A stretch of 64,000 nt of DNA from Pseudoxanthomonas sp. z9. GTDB lineage: Bacteria > Pseudomonadota > Gammaproteobacteria > Xanthomonadales > Xanthomonadaceae. Each line of letters starts with the position of its first letter. Position 1 is the first letter of the stretch. The position numbers and the translations under genes were made by a program. Positions 49,476-58,848 of this stretch are shown here, piece by piece. The notes beneath the pieces are model-generated. The model was not told the origin of the DNA. It worked only from the letters and a program-made list of their open reading frames with translations, and made no database searches. The stretch spans positions 186,001 through 250,000 of the forward strand of contig NZ_VFID01000007.1 in NCBI RefSeq assembly GCF_006542425.1, in the 5' to 3' direction.

Positions 49476-50092
49476 GGGTGCCGCCGCGCATCGAACGGAT
49501 CCTGTTCGATTTCGATGGCGTGCTCGCGCACTACCATCACGAGCGGCGCATCGCCCACCTGGCCGCGCATGCCGGCGCGGCGCATGAACGCGTGCGCGAA
49601 GTGCTGTTCACCTCCGGCCTGGAAACCGAGTACGACGGTGGCCGGATCAGCACCGAGCTGTATCTGTCGCGCCTGGGCGAAGGCATCGCCCGGGCGATCG
49701 ACGAAGACACCTGGATTGCCTCGCGGATGGCCGGCAGCCACGCCGACCCGGCGGTGCTGAACCAGATCCTGGCCCTCGACGCCCGCCTGGAACTGGGCGT
49801 GCTCACCAACAACGGCCTGCTGATGGCGCGCGCCATCCCGCGCATCGTCGCGCCCATCCATCCGCGCCTGGAAGGCCGCGTGATCTGCAGCGGCGCCCTG
49901 CAACTGCGCAAGCCTGAGCCACGCACCTACACGCTGGCATTGGAGCAACTGGGCTGGGACCCTACGCACACGCTGTTCGTCGACGACGTGTTCGCCAACG
50001 TCCAGGGCGCCCGCGGCGTGGGCCTGCACGCGGAAACCGTCACCGACGCCGCCAGCCTGCGGCAGGTATTCAGGCGCTATCGGTTGGCCTGA
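49472..50092 (+). CDS. HAD family hydrolase
   Basis: A 206-residue phosphatase-like protein of the haloacid dehalogenase superfamily, subfamily IA. Motif I is FDFDGVLA (nucleophile Asp about 13), motif II LTNNG, motif III a Lys in LRKPEPRTY, motif [15 protein letters not shown]. The start overlaps the hemL stop (ATGA). The substrate is not evident. Confidence 0.93.
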   Translation: MRVPPRIERILFDFDGVLAHYHHERRIAHLAAHAGAAHERVREVLFTSGLETEYDGGRISTELYLSRLGEGIARAIDEDTWIASRMAGSHADPAVLNQILALDARLELGVLTNNGLLMARAIPRIVAPIHPRLEGRVICSGALQLRKPEPRTYTLALEQLGWDPTHTLFVDDVFANVQGARGVGLHAETVTDAASLRQVFRRYRLA

Positions 50093-50117
50093 AACCCAGC
50101 GCACATTCCGGCCTGTC

Positions 50118-50206
50118 TTGTGGGAGCGACGTCAGTCGCGATTGCCGCCCAACGAGTTGTTGTCGGCACACGCACAGAGGCTTCGCGACTGACGTCGCTC
50201 CCACAA
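50118..50206. repeat. REP-type palindrome, copy 5
   Basis: A perfect 24-bp inverted repeat (50118-50141 and 50183-50206) with a 41-base spacer, between two convergent genes. It may also stop transcription on both sides. Same family as 26136. Confidence 0.85.
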
Positions 50207-50227
50207 GGGGAGCAATCGGTCGTGCGC

Positions 50228-51457
50228 CTACTTCCCCACGAACTGGCGCAGCGCGGCGTGCAGGCGCTTGCAGCCTTCGACCAGTTCCTCGTCGTGGATG
50301 TTCAGCGCCGGCACGAAGCGCAGCACGTCCGGGCCGGCCTGCAGCAACAGCACGCCCTGCGCCGCCGCGTGATCGAGGATTTCGCCGGCGCGACCGGCGT
50401 AGGCGGGCTTGAGCACCGCGCCGAGCATCAGGCCACGGCCGCGCACCTGCGAGAACAGACCCAGTTCCGCGTCCATGTCGCCGAGTGCCTTGCGTAGCGC
50501 CGCCGACTGGCGGGCGACGTTGTTGGCGATGGCCGGCGCGGCCAGCTTGCGCAGCGCGACCCGCGCCACCGCCGCGGCCAGCGGATTGCCGCCGAAGGTG
50601 GTGCCGTGCGCGCCGAACTGCATCGCCTCGGCCACCTTCGGACCGGCCAGCATCGCGCCAATCGGGAAGCCGCCGCCCAGCGCCTTGGCCAGGGTGACGA
50701 TGTCCGGGGTCACGCCGTCCTGCCAATGCGCGAACAGGGTCCCCGTGCGGCCCATGCCGGACTGGATCTCGTCCAGCACCAGCAACGCGCCGTGGTGATC
50801 GCACAGTTCGCGCACCGCGCTCAGGAATCCGGGCGCCGCCGGCATCACCCCGCCCTCGCCCTGGATCGGTTCCAGCATCACCGCGGCGACGTCGCCGGCC
50901 GCCATCGCGATTTCCAGCTGGGTGAGGTCGTTGAAATCCACATAGCGGAAACCGCCGGGCAGTGGTTCGTAGCCTTCCTGGTACTTGGGCTGCGCGGTCG
51001 CGGTCACCGTCGCCAGGGTGCGGCCATGGAAGCTGCCGCGGAAGGTGACGATGACGCGCTTGTCCGGCGCCCGTCCCTGGCCGGCCGCCCATTTGCGCAC
51101 CAGCTTGATCGCCGCCTCGTTGGCTTCGGCACCGGAATTGCACAGGAATACGCGGCTGGCGAAACGCGACGACGCCACCAGTTCCTCGGCCAGGCGCAAC
51201 GGCGGCTCGCTGTGGAAGACGTTGCTGGTGTGCCACAGCTTGCCGGCCTGCTCGACCAGCGCCGCCACCAGATCGGGATCGTTGTGGCCCAGGCCGCATA
51301 CGGCGATGCCGGCGGACAGGTCGATGTATTCGCGTCCCTCGCTGTCCCAGATGCGCGCGCCCTGGCCGCGTTCGAGCACGAGCTCGCGCTGGCGATAGAC
51401 GGGCAGGTAGTACTGCTTGCCCTTGGCGAGCAGTTCGGAGGCGGAGCTGGCGGTCAT
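50228..51457 (-). CDS. argD: Acetylornithine/succinyldiaminopimelate-type aminotransferase (ArgD family)
   Basis: A 409-residue class III PLP aminotransferase. YIDLSAGIAVCGLGHNDP, FFCNSG-like VFLCNSGAEANEAAIKLVRK, LVLDEIQSGMGRTG and TLAKALGGGFPIGAML (PLP Lys) fit acetylornithine aminotransferase. No arg genes are adjacent, so exact substrate is inferred from family resemblance; related 4-aminobutyrate type enzymes are less likely. ATG 51457 chosen; longer frame lacks family sequence. Confidence 0.92.
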   Translation of the reverse strand: MTASSASELLAKGKQYYLPVYRQRELVLERGQGARIWDSEGREYIDLSAGIAVCGLGHNDPDLVAALVEQAGKLWHTSNVFHSEPPLRLAEELVASSRFASRVFLCNSGAEANEAAIKLVRKWAAGQGRAPDKRVIVTFRGSFHGRTLATVTATAQPKYQEGYEPLPGGFRYVDFNDLTQLEIAMAAGDVAAVMLEPIQGEGGVMPAAPGFLSAVRELCDHHGALLVLDEIQSGMGRTGTLFAHWQDGVTPDIVTLAKALGGGFPIGAMLAGPKVAEAMQFGAHGTTFGGNPLAAAVARVALRKLAAPAIANNVARQSAALRKALGDMDAELGLFSQVRGRGLMLGAVLKPAYAGRAGEILDHAAAQGVLLLQAGPDVLRFVPALNIHDEELVEGCKRLHAALRQFVGK

Positions 51458-51593
51458 GGCGTCGGCAGGCGGGCGGGACAAGACCGGTATTGTCGCTGAT
51501 TTCCCGCCGAACGGCGGTCCCCGCGGACCGCTGGCGCCTTCATCCCCGGCACCGGCGCGGCCCGCGTCGGGATGCCGGAACGAGCGTCCGGGA

Positions 51594-52130
51594 TCAGGCG
51601 AAATCGATCGCGTCCGCCGGCACCGCCCGGATCCGCGGTCCGAAACTGGTGATGTCCGGCAGGGTGGCGTTGTGGTGCGTGCGGATCTGCGCGGCGCTGG
51701 CGTGTGCCTTGTCGTGGGTGGTGTGGGCATCCGCCGCCAGGGTCACCGCATAGCCGTGCGCGGCCGCGCTGCGGGTGGTGGTATCGACGCAGAACTCGGT
51801 GGCGTAGCCGCAGATCACCAGTTCCTCCACGCCCAGGAAAGCCAGCACTTCGTCCAGCCCGGTACGCAGGAACGAATCCGGCGTGCTCTTGCGGATGCGG
51901 CGATCGCCGTCGACGACGTCGAGCCGCGGATCCAGTTGCCAGCCGGACGATTCCGGCTCCATCCCGCCCGCGCGCTCGTGCTGCACGTGGATGACCGGCA
52001 CGCCACGCGAGCGAGCGCGGCCGGCGAGCGCGTTGATGCCGGCAATGACGCCGTCCGCGTCGGCCGGTGGCGGGCTGGTCTCGAACAATCCACGTTGCAC
52101 ATCAATCACCAGCAGTGCCAGGCTCATCAT
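51594..52130 (-). CDS. Isochorismatase-like cysteine hydrolase
   Basis: A 178-residue protein with the catalytic triad of the family: Asp 10 (VIDVQRGLF), Lys 81 (RKSTPDSF) and Cys 114 (GYATEFCVDTTTRSA). Such enzymes act on amides such as nicotinamide or on isochorismate; the substrate is not clear. First ATG at 52130, a second Met follows at once. Downstream end of a cluster of small enzymes on the minus strand. Confidence 0.92.
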   Translation of the reverse strand: MMSLALLVIDVQRGLFETSPPPADADGVIAGINALAGRARSRGVPVIHVQHERAGGMEPESSGWQLDPRLDVVDGDRRIRKSTPDSFLRTGLDEVLAFLGVEELVICGYATEFCVDTTTRSAAAHGYAVTLAADAHTTHDKAHASAAQIRTHHNATLPDITSFGPRIRAVPADAIDFA

Positions 52131-52227
52131 GCATCCGTCGTGTCATCGCGGGAGCACAGCTTCCCCGATCTCGATGGCGAATCCAAGTGCAGCGCGCACG
52201 TTCGCGCGTGCCATCACCAAGGCCACG

Positions 52228-52650
52228 TCACCATACGCCGACGTTTGCCATCGACGTCCACGGCTCCTGCGGCGGCAATGCCGCGCCCTTCTGCAACAGC
52301 TCGATGGAAATCAGATCCGGCGTGCGCACGAACGCCATGCGGCCATCGCGCGGCGGGCGGTTGATGGTGATGCCCAGCGATTGCAGGTGCGCGCAGGTGG
52401 CGTAGATGTCGTCGACCTCGAATGCGAGATGGCCGAAGTTGCGGGCGCTGCCGTAGTCCTCGTCCGAACCCCAGTTGTAGGTGAGTTCGATTTCCGACTC
52501 CGGGTTGGCCGGCGCGCCGAAATAGACCAGGGTGAACCTGCCGGCCTCGTTGTCCATGCGCCGGGTTTCCTTCAGGCCCAGGCCCTCGGTGAAGAACTTG
52601 CTGGTGGCGTCCAGATCGTGGACGCGGATCATCGCGTGCAGGTATTTCAT
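52228..52650 (-). CDS. VOC family protein (glyoxalase I-like)
   Basis: A 140-residue protein that strongly resembles lactoylglutathione lyase: HAMIRVHDLDATSKFFTEGL at the start, RFTLVYFG, IELTYNWGSDEDY, FGHLAFEVDDIYATC and ISIELLQK. His 5, Glu in IELTYN, His in FGHLAF and Glu in SIELLQ match the four metal ligands of GloA, so activity on methylglyoxal-glutathione is likely but unproven. Confidence 0.92.
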   Translation of the reverse strand: MKYLHAMIRVHDLDATSKFFTEGLGLKETRRMDNEAGRFTLVYFGAPANPESEIELTYNWGSDEDYGSARNFGHLAFEVDDIYATCAHLQSLGITINRPPRDGRMAFVRTPDLISIELLQKGAALPPQEPWTSMANVGVW

Positions 52651-52677
52651 GTCGTTCTCGTGAATCGTTGTTGCGGT

Positions 52678-53085
52678 TCAATGGGGGATGGCGGAACGCC
52701 GGGGCCGGCAGGCCCAGGCCAGGCCGAGCAGGCAGGCCAGGATCAGCACGCTGTACTCCATGCCGTTGCGGCCCAGGCCGACCACGAACCAGCCTTCCTG
52801 CGCGTGCACCAGCCAGATGCCGCAGGCGTAGATGACCGCGAACACCAGCGCCAGCGGGGCGACCCAGCGTCCCCAGGCCAGCAACAGGGTAGCGGACAGC
52901 TCGAACACGGTAATGAACCAGGCGATACCCGCGCCGAACGGGAACCCCTGCGCATCCAGGAACTGGCCGAACGGCACCACCCCGCCCGCGCCCAGGCGGG
53001 CCGCGCCGTGGATGAAGAGCAGCGCCGCCAGGACACAGCGGATCAGGGTCAGTCCTTGCCGGATGGACGCGGCGTCAGCGGTCAT
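52678..53085 (-). CDS. DoxX family membrane protein
   Basis: A 135-residue protein with four transmembrane helices (about 12-30, 50-70, 76-95, 108-126). RCVLAALLFIHGAARL and FELSATLLLAWG fit the DoxX family. DoxX proteins have been linked to redox or thiosulfate systems; here it is in a line of detoxification-type genes. Precise role unknown. CGGAG precedes the ATG. Confidence 0.88.
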   Translation of the reverse strand: MTADAASIRQGLTLIRCVLAALLFIHGAARLGAGGVVPFGQFLDAQGFPFGAGIAWFITVFELSATLLLAWGRWVAPLALVFAVIYACGIWLVHAQEGWFVVGLGRNGMEYSVLILACLLGLAWACRPRRSAIPH

Positions 53086-53136
53086 TGGAATGCTCCGAAA
53101 AAAAAAGACGTTCTGGAAAAAAAGCGGTATGGAACT

Positions 53137-53565
53137 TCAGGAGGCGATATCGCAATGCGGGCGCAACCGCGCGGCCAACTCATCCAGACCAGCGCGCGCG
53201 GCCGGTGCCGGCATCCCCTGCGGATACAACCGGAACAGGCCATCGCGATGCTGGCGCGGCTGCACGTGCAGATGCACGTGCGGGACTTCCTGCCCGCCGG
53301 CGTGGCCATTGGACTGCCACAGGTTGAGGCCGGGCGGATCCAACTCCGCGCGCAGCGCCCGCGCGACGCGTACCGCCATCCGCATCACTGCCGCCGCGGT
53401 GTCCGGCGCCAGCTCGTAGATCGTCTCGACATGCGCGCGCGGCACCACCAGCACATGGCCCGGTACCGGCTGGCGCAGATCCAGGAACGCCACCACGTCG
53501 GCATCCTCGGCCACCCGGCTGGCCGCGGCCCGACCTTCGAGGATGGCGCAGAAGATGCAGTCCAT
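53137..53565 (-). CDS. HIT family protein (nucleotide hydrolase/transferase)
   Basis: A 142-residue histidine triad protein. The triad HVHLH (His 96, 98, 100) followed by VQP matches HxHxHxx. CIFCAILEGRAAASRV at the N-terminus is typical of HinT/Fhit-like members; the two cysteines could bind zinc. The start shares one base with the SDR stop, so the two form an operon. Confidence 0.94.
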   Translation of the reverse strand: MDCIFCAILEGRAAASRVAEDADVVAFLDLRQPVPGHVLVVPRAHVETIYELAPDTAAAVMRMAVRVARALRAELDPPGLNLWQSNGHAGGQEVPHVHLHVQPRQHRDGLFRLYPQGMPAPAARAGLDELAARLRPHCDIAS

Positions 53566-54386
53566 CAGGGATCCAGGAACAGGTCCGGCAACAGCGGCTG
53601 CGAGGGATCCACGGCATAGCCGGAGAAATCCTCCACGCCGGCTTCGCGCAGCACGTCTTCATCGATCAGGAAATGGCCGTGGAATCCCGCCGCCGGCCGG
53701 CTGAGCACGGCATGCGCCGCGTCGGCGACGATGGCCGGCTTGCGGCAGCGTGGAATCTCGACGCCGGGAATCATGTTCAAGGCGTCGGTGGCGATGATCG
53801 TGCGTGGCCACAGCGCGTTCACCGCCACGCCCTGCGGGCCGAACTCGCCGGCCAGGCCGAGGGTCACGAAACTCATGCCCATCTTCGCCAAGGTGTAGCC
53901 GGTGTGCGGTGCCCACCAGCGCGGATCCAGCGACGGGGGCGGCGCCAGGGTAAGGATGTGCGGATTGGCCGCCTGGCGCAGGTACGGCAGGCACGCCTGC
54001 GCGCACAGGAAACTGCCGCGCGCGTTGACCTGGTTCATCAGGTCGAAGCGCTTCATCGGCGTGTCCAGCGCGCCGGCCAGCCAGATCGCGCTGGCGTTGT
54101 TGACCAGGATGTCGATGCCGCCGAAGGCGTCCACGGTCGCGGCCACCGCGGCGCGCACGTCGTCCTCCTCGCGGATGTCGCATTTCAGCGCCAGGCCCTG
54201 CCCGCCCGCCTCGGTGACCGCCTGCACCGCGCTGTGGATGGTGCCCGGCAGCTTCGGATTGGGAACCGAGGACTTGGCCGCGATCGCCACGTTGGCGCCG
54301 TCGCGCGCCGCGCGCAGGGCGATCGCCAGGCCGATGCCGCGCGAGGCGCCGGTGATGAAGAGAGTCTTGCCCTGCAAACTGGCCAT
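53565..54386 (-). CDS. SDR family NAD(P)-dependent oxidoreductase
   Basis: A 273-residue classical short-chain dehydrogenase. TGASRGIG (12-19) binds the cofactor, NNAS (97-100) is present, and the active site is Tyr 164 and Lys 168 (YTLAK). The middle NPKLPGTIHSAVQAV and PRWWAPHTGYTLAKMGMS resemble HSDL2-type proteins. The ATG at 54386 was chosen over a longer frame to 54512 that has no SDR sequence. Confidence 0.94.
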   Translation of the reverse strand: MASLQGKTLFITGASRGIGLAIALRAARDGANVAIAAKSSVPNPKLPGTIHSAVQAVTEAGGQGLALKCDIREEDDVRAAVAATVDAFGGIDILVNNASAIWLAGALDTPMKRFDLMNQVNARGSFLCAQACLPYLRQAANPHILTLAPPPSLDPRWWAPHTGYTLAKMGMSFVTLGLAGEFGPQGVAVNALWPRTIIATDALNMIPGVEIPRCRKPAIVADAAHAVLSRPAAGFHGHFLIDEDVLREAGVEDFSGYAVDPSQPLLPDLFLDP

Positions 54387-54574
54387 GGAATTCCCGGGTC
54401 TGGCAGTGAAAAAGGAGGCTTTCAGGATACCCCGGCCGGGTTGCGGACCGGCCGCGGCGGGGACGAACCGCCGGATACGGGTGTCCGGATCACGCCGCCA
54501 GGCACTTTTCACGTTGAAAGTCCACGCCCATCAGACGGGATGCCAGTCATGAACGGCCGCCTATAATCCGGGCG

Positions 54575-56605
54575 ATGAATCCGTCCTGGTTCGACTCGCT
54601 GCTGGCCTGGATCAGCGCACATCCGGTGGCCGCGGGGGCGGTGATCTTCGCGATCGCCTTCTGCGACGCGGTAATCATCCTGGGCGCGATCGTGCCGGCG
54701 CTGCCGCTGCTGTTCGCGGTCGGCGTGCTGATTGGCCTGGGCGAGATCTCCGGCCCGTATGCCCTGATCTGCGCCGCCATCGGCGCGCTGGCCGGCGACG
54801 GCACCAGCTTCTGGGTCGGGCATCGCTGGGGACCGCAACTGCGCCGGCACTGGCCCTTCAGCCGCTATCCGCAATTACTGGACCGGGGCGAGGTGCTGTT
54901 CCGCCGCAACGCCATCAAGAGCATCCTGATTGCCCGCTACGTCGGCCCCATCCGGCCGTTCGTGCCGGCGGTCGCCGGCATGCTGCGGATGCCGATGAAG
55001 CGCTATCTGCCGGCCAGCCTGCTGGCGGCGGTTTCGTGGGCGGCGCTGTTCCTGCTGCCGGGCTGGATCTTCGGACACGCCTACGACGCGGTGGCCGCGG
55101 TCGCCGGCCGGCTGGGCCTGGTGCTGGGCCTGCTGCTGGTGGTGCTGGCCCTGGCGTGGGCGCTGGTGCTGTACAGCTACCGCTGGTTCGCCGCCCATGC
55201 CGACGCGCTGCTGGCGCGCGCGCTGGCGTGGTCGCACGCGCATCCGGTCATCGGCCGCTACTCGGCGGCCGTGTTCGATCCCCGGCGCCGCGAGTCGGTG
55301 CCGCTGGCGTTGCTGGCGATCCTGCTGCTGGCGATCGTCTGGGTGTGGTTCGCCTTCCTGGTCATCGTCATCGGCCACGGTGAACCGCTGGGCATCGATC
55401 TGGCCGTGCACGAACTGATGCAGGTGCTGCGCAATCCGCTGGCCGACCAGCCGCTGGCCGCGATCGCCTCGCTCGGCGACGAACAGGTGCTGGCGCCGGC
55501 CTCGCTGCTGGTGCTGGTCTACCTGTGCTGGCGGCGGCGCTGGATGGCGGCGGCGCACTGGCTGGCCGCGCTGGCGTTCGGCCTGGCGCTGACCGCGTGG
55601 CTGGGCGCCTCGGTCGATATTCCCAAGCCGCCGTCGGTGAGCAGTGGCTTCGGCTTCCCGTCCATCGCGGTGACGATGGCGACCATCACCTTCGGTTTCT
55701 TCGCGGTGCTGATCGCGCGCGAACTACCGGGCCGCCAGCGGGTCTGGCCCTACCTGGTCTCGGGAATAGTGGTGGCGCTGATCGGCTTTGCCCGCATCTA
55801 CCTGGGCGCGCACTGGCTCAGCGACATCATCGGCGGCATGTTGTTCGGCATCGTCTGGCTGCTGGTGCTGGGTATCGCCTACCGGCGGCGCATGGTGCGT
55901 TCGTTCTGGATCACCCCGCTGGGCTGGCTGTTCTACGGGGCCTTCGCCGTCGCCGCGCTGTGGCACGCGCCACGCAACGTGGATCGCATGCTGGCGCAGT
56001 TCGAGACCCCGGTGATGGTGCGGGCGATGGCGATGGACGACTGGTGGCGGGAAGGCTGGCAACGGCTGCCGGCGCGCCGCAACGAGTTCGACGACGAGCA
56101 GCGCTGGCCGCTGGACGTGCAGGTGGCCGGGCCGCTGGCGCCGCTGCAGGCGCGGCTGGAAGCTGCCGGCTGGCGCGCGCAGCCGCAGGCCGGCTGGGAG
56201 GACGCGCTCAACCTGCTGGATACCGATCTTTCCCCGGCCGAGCAGCCGGTGCTGCCGGCGACCCTGGACACCCGCGCCGAAAGCCTGCTGATGGTGCGCG
56301 ACGGCGCCCAGCCCGGCCTGCGCTTCGTGCTGCGGCTATGGCCGGCGAACACCCTGCTGCAACCCGGCGACACTCCGCTCTGGATTGGCAGCGCGCAGGT
56401 GTTGAAGCATCAACAGGCGTTCCGCCTGGTGGGCGTGTGGCGCCCGCTGCGCGAAGCCGATGCCGCGCTGCTCGCGGTCAGCGCCGCCACCGCGCCGATG
56501 CAGCACCGGATCGAACCGCACCCGCAATCGAAACTGCCGGTGCTGCGCGTACGCACGGATGCGGTGCCGATCGCTCCGCCGGAACCCGCCGCCAGGAAAC
56601 CTTGA
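54575..56605 (+). CDS. DedA-PAP2-LssY fusion membrane protein
   Basis: A 676-residue polytopic protein. An N-terminal DedA domain (about 1-200) has the ARYVGPIRPFVPAVAGM motif; a PAP2-type domain (about 250-440) follows, and a LssY-like C-terminal soluble domain (about 440-660) ends it. DedA proteins are thought to move lipid carriers such as undecaprenyl phosphate, and PAP2 domains to dephosphorylate lipids. In the PAP2 part PSGH is replaced by PSIA (about 361-364) and the SRxxxxxH motif reads ARIYLGAH, so the phosphatase may be inactive. Confidence 0.93.
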   Translation: MNPSWFDSLLAWISAHPVAAGAVIFAIAFCDAVIILGAIVPALPLLFAVGVLIGLGEISGPYALICAAIGALAGDGTSFWVGHRWGPQLRRHWPFSRYPQLLDRGEVLFRRNAIKSILIARYVGPIRPFVPAVAGMLRMPMKRYLPASLLAAVSWAALFLLPGWIFGHAYDAVAAVAGRLGLVLGLLLVVLALAWALVLYSYRWFAAHADALLARALAWSHAHPVIGRYSAAVFDPRRRESVPLALLAILLLAIVWVWFAFLVIVIGHGEPLGIDLAVHELMQVLRNPLADQPLAAIASLGDEQVLAPASLLVLVYLCWRRRWMAAAHWLAALAFGLALTAWLGASVDIPKPPSVSSGFGFPSIAVTMATITFGFFAVLIARELPGRQRVWPYLVSGIVVALIGFARIYLGAHWLSDIIGGMLFGIVWLLVLGIAYRRRMVRSFWITPLGWLFYGAFAVAALWHAPRNVDRMLAQFETPVMVRAMAMDDWWREGWQRLPARRNEFDDEQRWPLDVQVAGPLAPLQARLEAAGWRAQPQAGWEDALNLLDTDLSPAEQPVLPATLDTRAESLLMVRDGAQPGLRFVLRLWPANTLLQPGDTPLWIGSAQVLKHQQAFRLVGVWRPLREADAALLAVSAATAPMQHRIEPHPQSKLPVLRVRTDAVPIAPPEPAARKP

Positions 56606-56611
56606 GCCTGA

Positions 56612-57184
56612 TCAGGCGATCGCCGCGAGCAACCGATCCAGGCGCGCGTGCGGATTGTCTTCCTGCAGCAGCATCGCCCGCTGCTGCACGGTCAGTGGCA
56701 GCAGTTCCGCCAGCCGCCATCCCACCCACGCGGCGCTGTCCATCTGCGCCGGGGTGATCCGCGCCAGATCCGCGCCGGCCTGTTCGAGCAGGCTCTGCAG
56801 CAGCGTCGCCAGCAGGCCGTGCTGGGGCTGCAGCTCGTCGTCGGGGTCGGGTTCGCACCACTGCACTTCCCCCGTCACCAGGCCGTTGTCGCGCACGCGG
56901 GTGCGGATGACCCGGAACCGGCGCGCGCCGCGCACGCGCAGGGCGAGCAGGCCGTCGGGGCCGGTATCGAAGTCCTCGATCATGGCCTCGGTGCCGTAGG
57001 CGGCCGGCACCGCGGGCTGTCCCGCTTCCTCGCCTTCCAGGATCAGGCAGATACCGAAACCGCGACCGGATCGCCCGCAGTCGCGCACCAGGTCCAGATA
57101 CCGCCGCTCGAATACCCGCAAGCCCAGGCCCGCACCGGGCAGCAACACGGCATGCAGGGGGAACAACGGCAGGATTTCGGTCAT
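56612..57184 (-). CDS. Lon N-terminal (substrate-binding) domain protein
   Basis: A 190-residue protein that is a stand-alone Lon N-terminal domain: ILPLFPLHAVLLPGAGLGLR, VFERRYLDLVRDC and FGICLILEGEEAG. There is no ATPase or protease part. The family is common and uncharacterised. The ATG at 57184 fits the family start. Located between the DedA fusion (convergent) and mpl. Confidence 0.92.
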   Translation of the reverse strand: MTEILPLFPLHAVLLPGAGLGLRVFERRYLDLVRDCGRSGRGFGICLILEGEEAGQPAVPAAYGTEAMIEDFDTGPDGLLALRVRGARRFRVIRTRVRDNGLVTGEVQWCEPDPDDELQPQHGLLATLLQSLLEQAGADLARITPAQMDSAAWVGWRLAELLPLTVQQRAMLLQEDNPHARLDRLLAAIA

Positions 57185-57275
57185 CGGATCTCCGTCAACC
57201 ACGGTCCAGGGTGGTGTATCGGACCCGTCCACGGAACCGTCATCGACACGGGGCGGTGGTGGGGCGGAATCCACC

Positions 57276-58640
57276 CTACGCGGTTTCCCGCAGCGCGGCC
57301 AGGAAGCGGCGCGGCGCACCGTCGAAGCCGCCGTTGGACATGAACACCACGTGGTCGCCCGGGCGCGCGATCGATCGCAGTGCGGTGATCAATGCCTCCA
57401 CGTCCGGCACCGTGCACGCATCGCCGCGGATCGCGTCGACCACCTTGCCGGCGTCCCACGGCAGTTCCGGCCGATGCAGGAACACCACCGCGTCGGCCAG
57501 CGCCAGCGATGGCGCGAGCGCATCGGCGTGCGCGCCCAGCCGCATCGAATTGCTGCGCGGCTCCATCGCCACCACGATGCGCGCGTCGCCCACCTTTGCG
57601 CGCAACCCTTCCAGGGTCGTGTGGATGGCGGTGGGATGGTGGGCGAAATCGTCATACAGGGTGATGCCATCGGCCTCGCCGATGACTTCCAGACGCCGCT
57701 TGACGCTGAGGAAATGCGCGAGCGCCGGCATCACCGTCGCCGGGTCCACGCCGACCGCGTTCACCGCGGCCAGCGCGGCCAGTCCGTTGAGCACGTTGTG
57801 GCGGCCCAGCAGCGGCCAGTGCACTTCACCCATCTCGCGGCCCTGGTGGCGCACGGCGAAGACGCTGCCGTCCTCGCGGATCAAGCGCGCGCTCCATTCC
57901 AGCGCGGGATCGAAGCCGAAGCGCTCCACCGGCGTCCAGCAGCCCATCGCCAGCACTTCGGCCAGGCGCGCATCCTCTCCGTTGACGATCAGGCGGCCGC
58001 GGCGCGGCACCGTGCGGACCAGATGATGGAACTGACGCTGGATCGCGGCCACGTCGGGAAAGATGTCGGCATGGTCGTATTCCAGGTTGTTGAGGATCGC
58101 CACCAGCGGACGGTAGTGGACGAACTTGCTGCGCTTGTCGAAGAACGCGGTGTCGTACTCGTCCGCCTCCACCACGAACTCGCGGCCCTGGCCCACCCGC
58201 GCCGACACGCCGAAGTCCTCCGCCACGCCGCCAATCAGGAAACCCGGCGAACGCCCGGCCGCTTCCAGCAGGTAGGTCAGGATGGTGGTGGTGGTGGTCT
58301 TGCCGTGGGTGCCGGCCACCGCGAGGGTGTCGCGTCCGGGCAGCACGCGCTCGGACAGCCACTGTGCGCCGGAGGTGTAGCGGCGGCCCTCGTCCAGCAC
58401 CGCCTCGACCGCATCGTTGCCGCGCGAGAGCGCGTTGCCGACGACGATCTCCTCGCAGTCCGGCGAGATGTTGCGTGCCTGGTAGCCCTGCGCGAGCGCG
58501 ATGCCGAGGTTCTCCAGTTGCGTGGACATCGGCGGATAAATCGCCTGGTCGCTGCCTTCGACCTCATGCCCCAGCTCGCGCGCAAGCGCGGCCACGCCGC
58601 CCATGAAGGTACCGGCGATTCCCAGAATGTGGATCTTCAA
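57276..58640 (-). CDS. mpl: UDP-N-acetylmuramate:L-alanyl-gamma-D-glutamyl-meso-diaminopimelate ligase
   Basis: A 454-residue Mur ligase-like enzyme that recycles cell-wall tripeptide. KIHILGIAGTFMGGVAAL at the start, VAGTHGKTTTTTILTYLL for ATP, DEYDTAFFDKRSKFVHY and DDFAHHPTAI are diagnostic. I take the TTG at 58640 as start, as the family begins with xKIHILG; a GTG at 58697 would add 19 residues of no conservation. Start moderately certain. Confidence 0.93.
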   Translation of the reverse strand: MKIHILGIAGTFMGGVAALARELGHEVEGSDQAIYPPMSTQLENLGIALAQGYQARNISPDCEEIVVGNALSRGNDAVEAVLDEGRRYTSGAQWLSERVLPGRDTLAVAGTHGKTTTTTILTYLLEAAGRSPGFLIGGVAEDFGVSARVGQGREFVVEADEYDTAFFDKRSKFVHYRPLVAILNNLEYDHADIFPDVAAIQRQFHHLVRTVPRRGRLIVNGEDARLAEVLAMGCWTPVERFGFDPALEWSARLIREDGSVFAVRHQGREMGEVHWPLLGRHNVLNGLAALAAVNAVGVDPATVMPALAHFLSVKRRLEVIGEADGITLYDDFAHHPTAIHTTLEGLRAKVGDARIVVAMEPRSNSMRLGAHADALAPSLALADAVVFLHRPELPWDAGKVVDAIRGDACTVPDVEALITALRSIARPGDHVVFMSNGGFDGAPRRFLAALRETA

Positions 58641-58802
58641 GACGACGTTTTCCGTGGTGAACGACGAGACTTTAGCCCAGTGCTCCCCTTTCGGCACGCC
58701 GGCGGTGGCGCGGACCGGCGCACGGACGCTTGAGCCCGAGGGGACGGCCCGGGCAGGGGAAACAGGGGGCGATATCAGCGGCGGGCTGCCGCCTCGCGGA
58801 GG

Positions 58803-58826
58803 GCCACCGCGCGATCGCGCGGTGGC
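58803..58826 (-). terminator. Hairpin downstream of adk
   Basis: A perfect 10-bp stem (GCCACCGCGC with GCGCGGTGGC) with a GATC loop, 23 bases past the adk stop. No T run follows on the minus strand, so its role as a terminator is uncertain. Confidence 0.45.
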
Positions 58827-58848
58827 AGCGGCCGCGCGGAAGCCGGGC

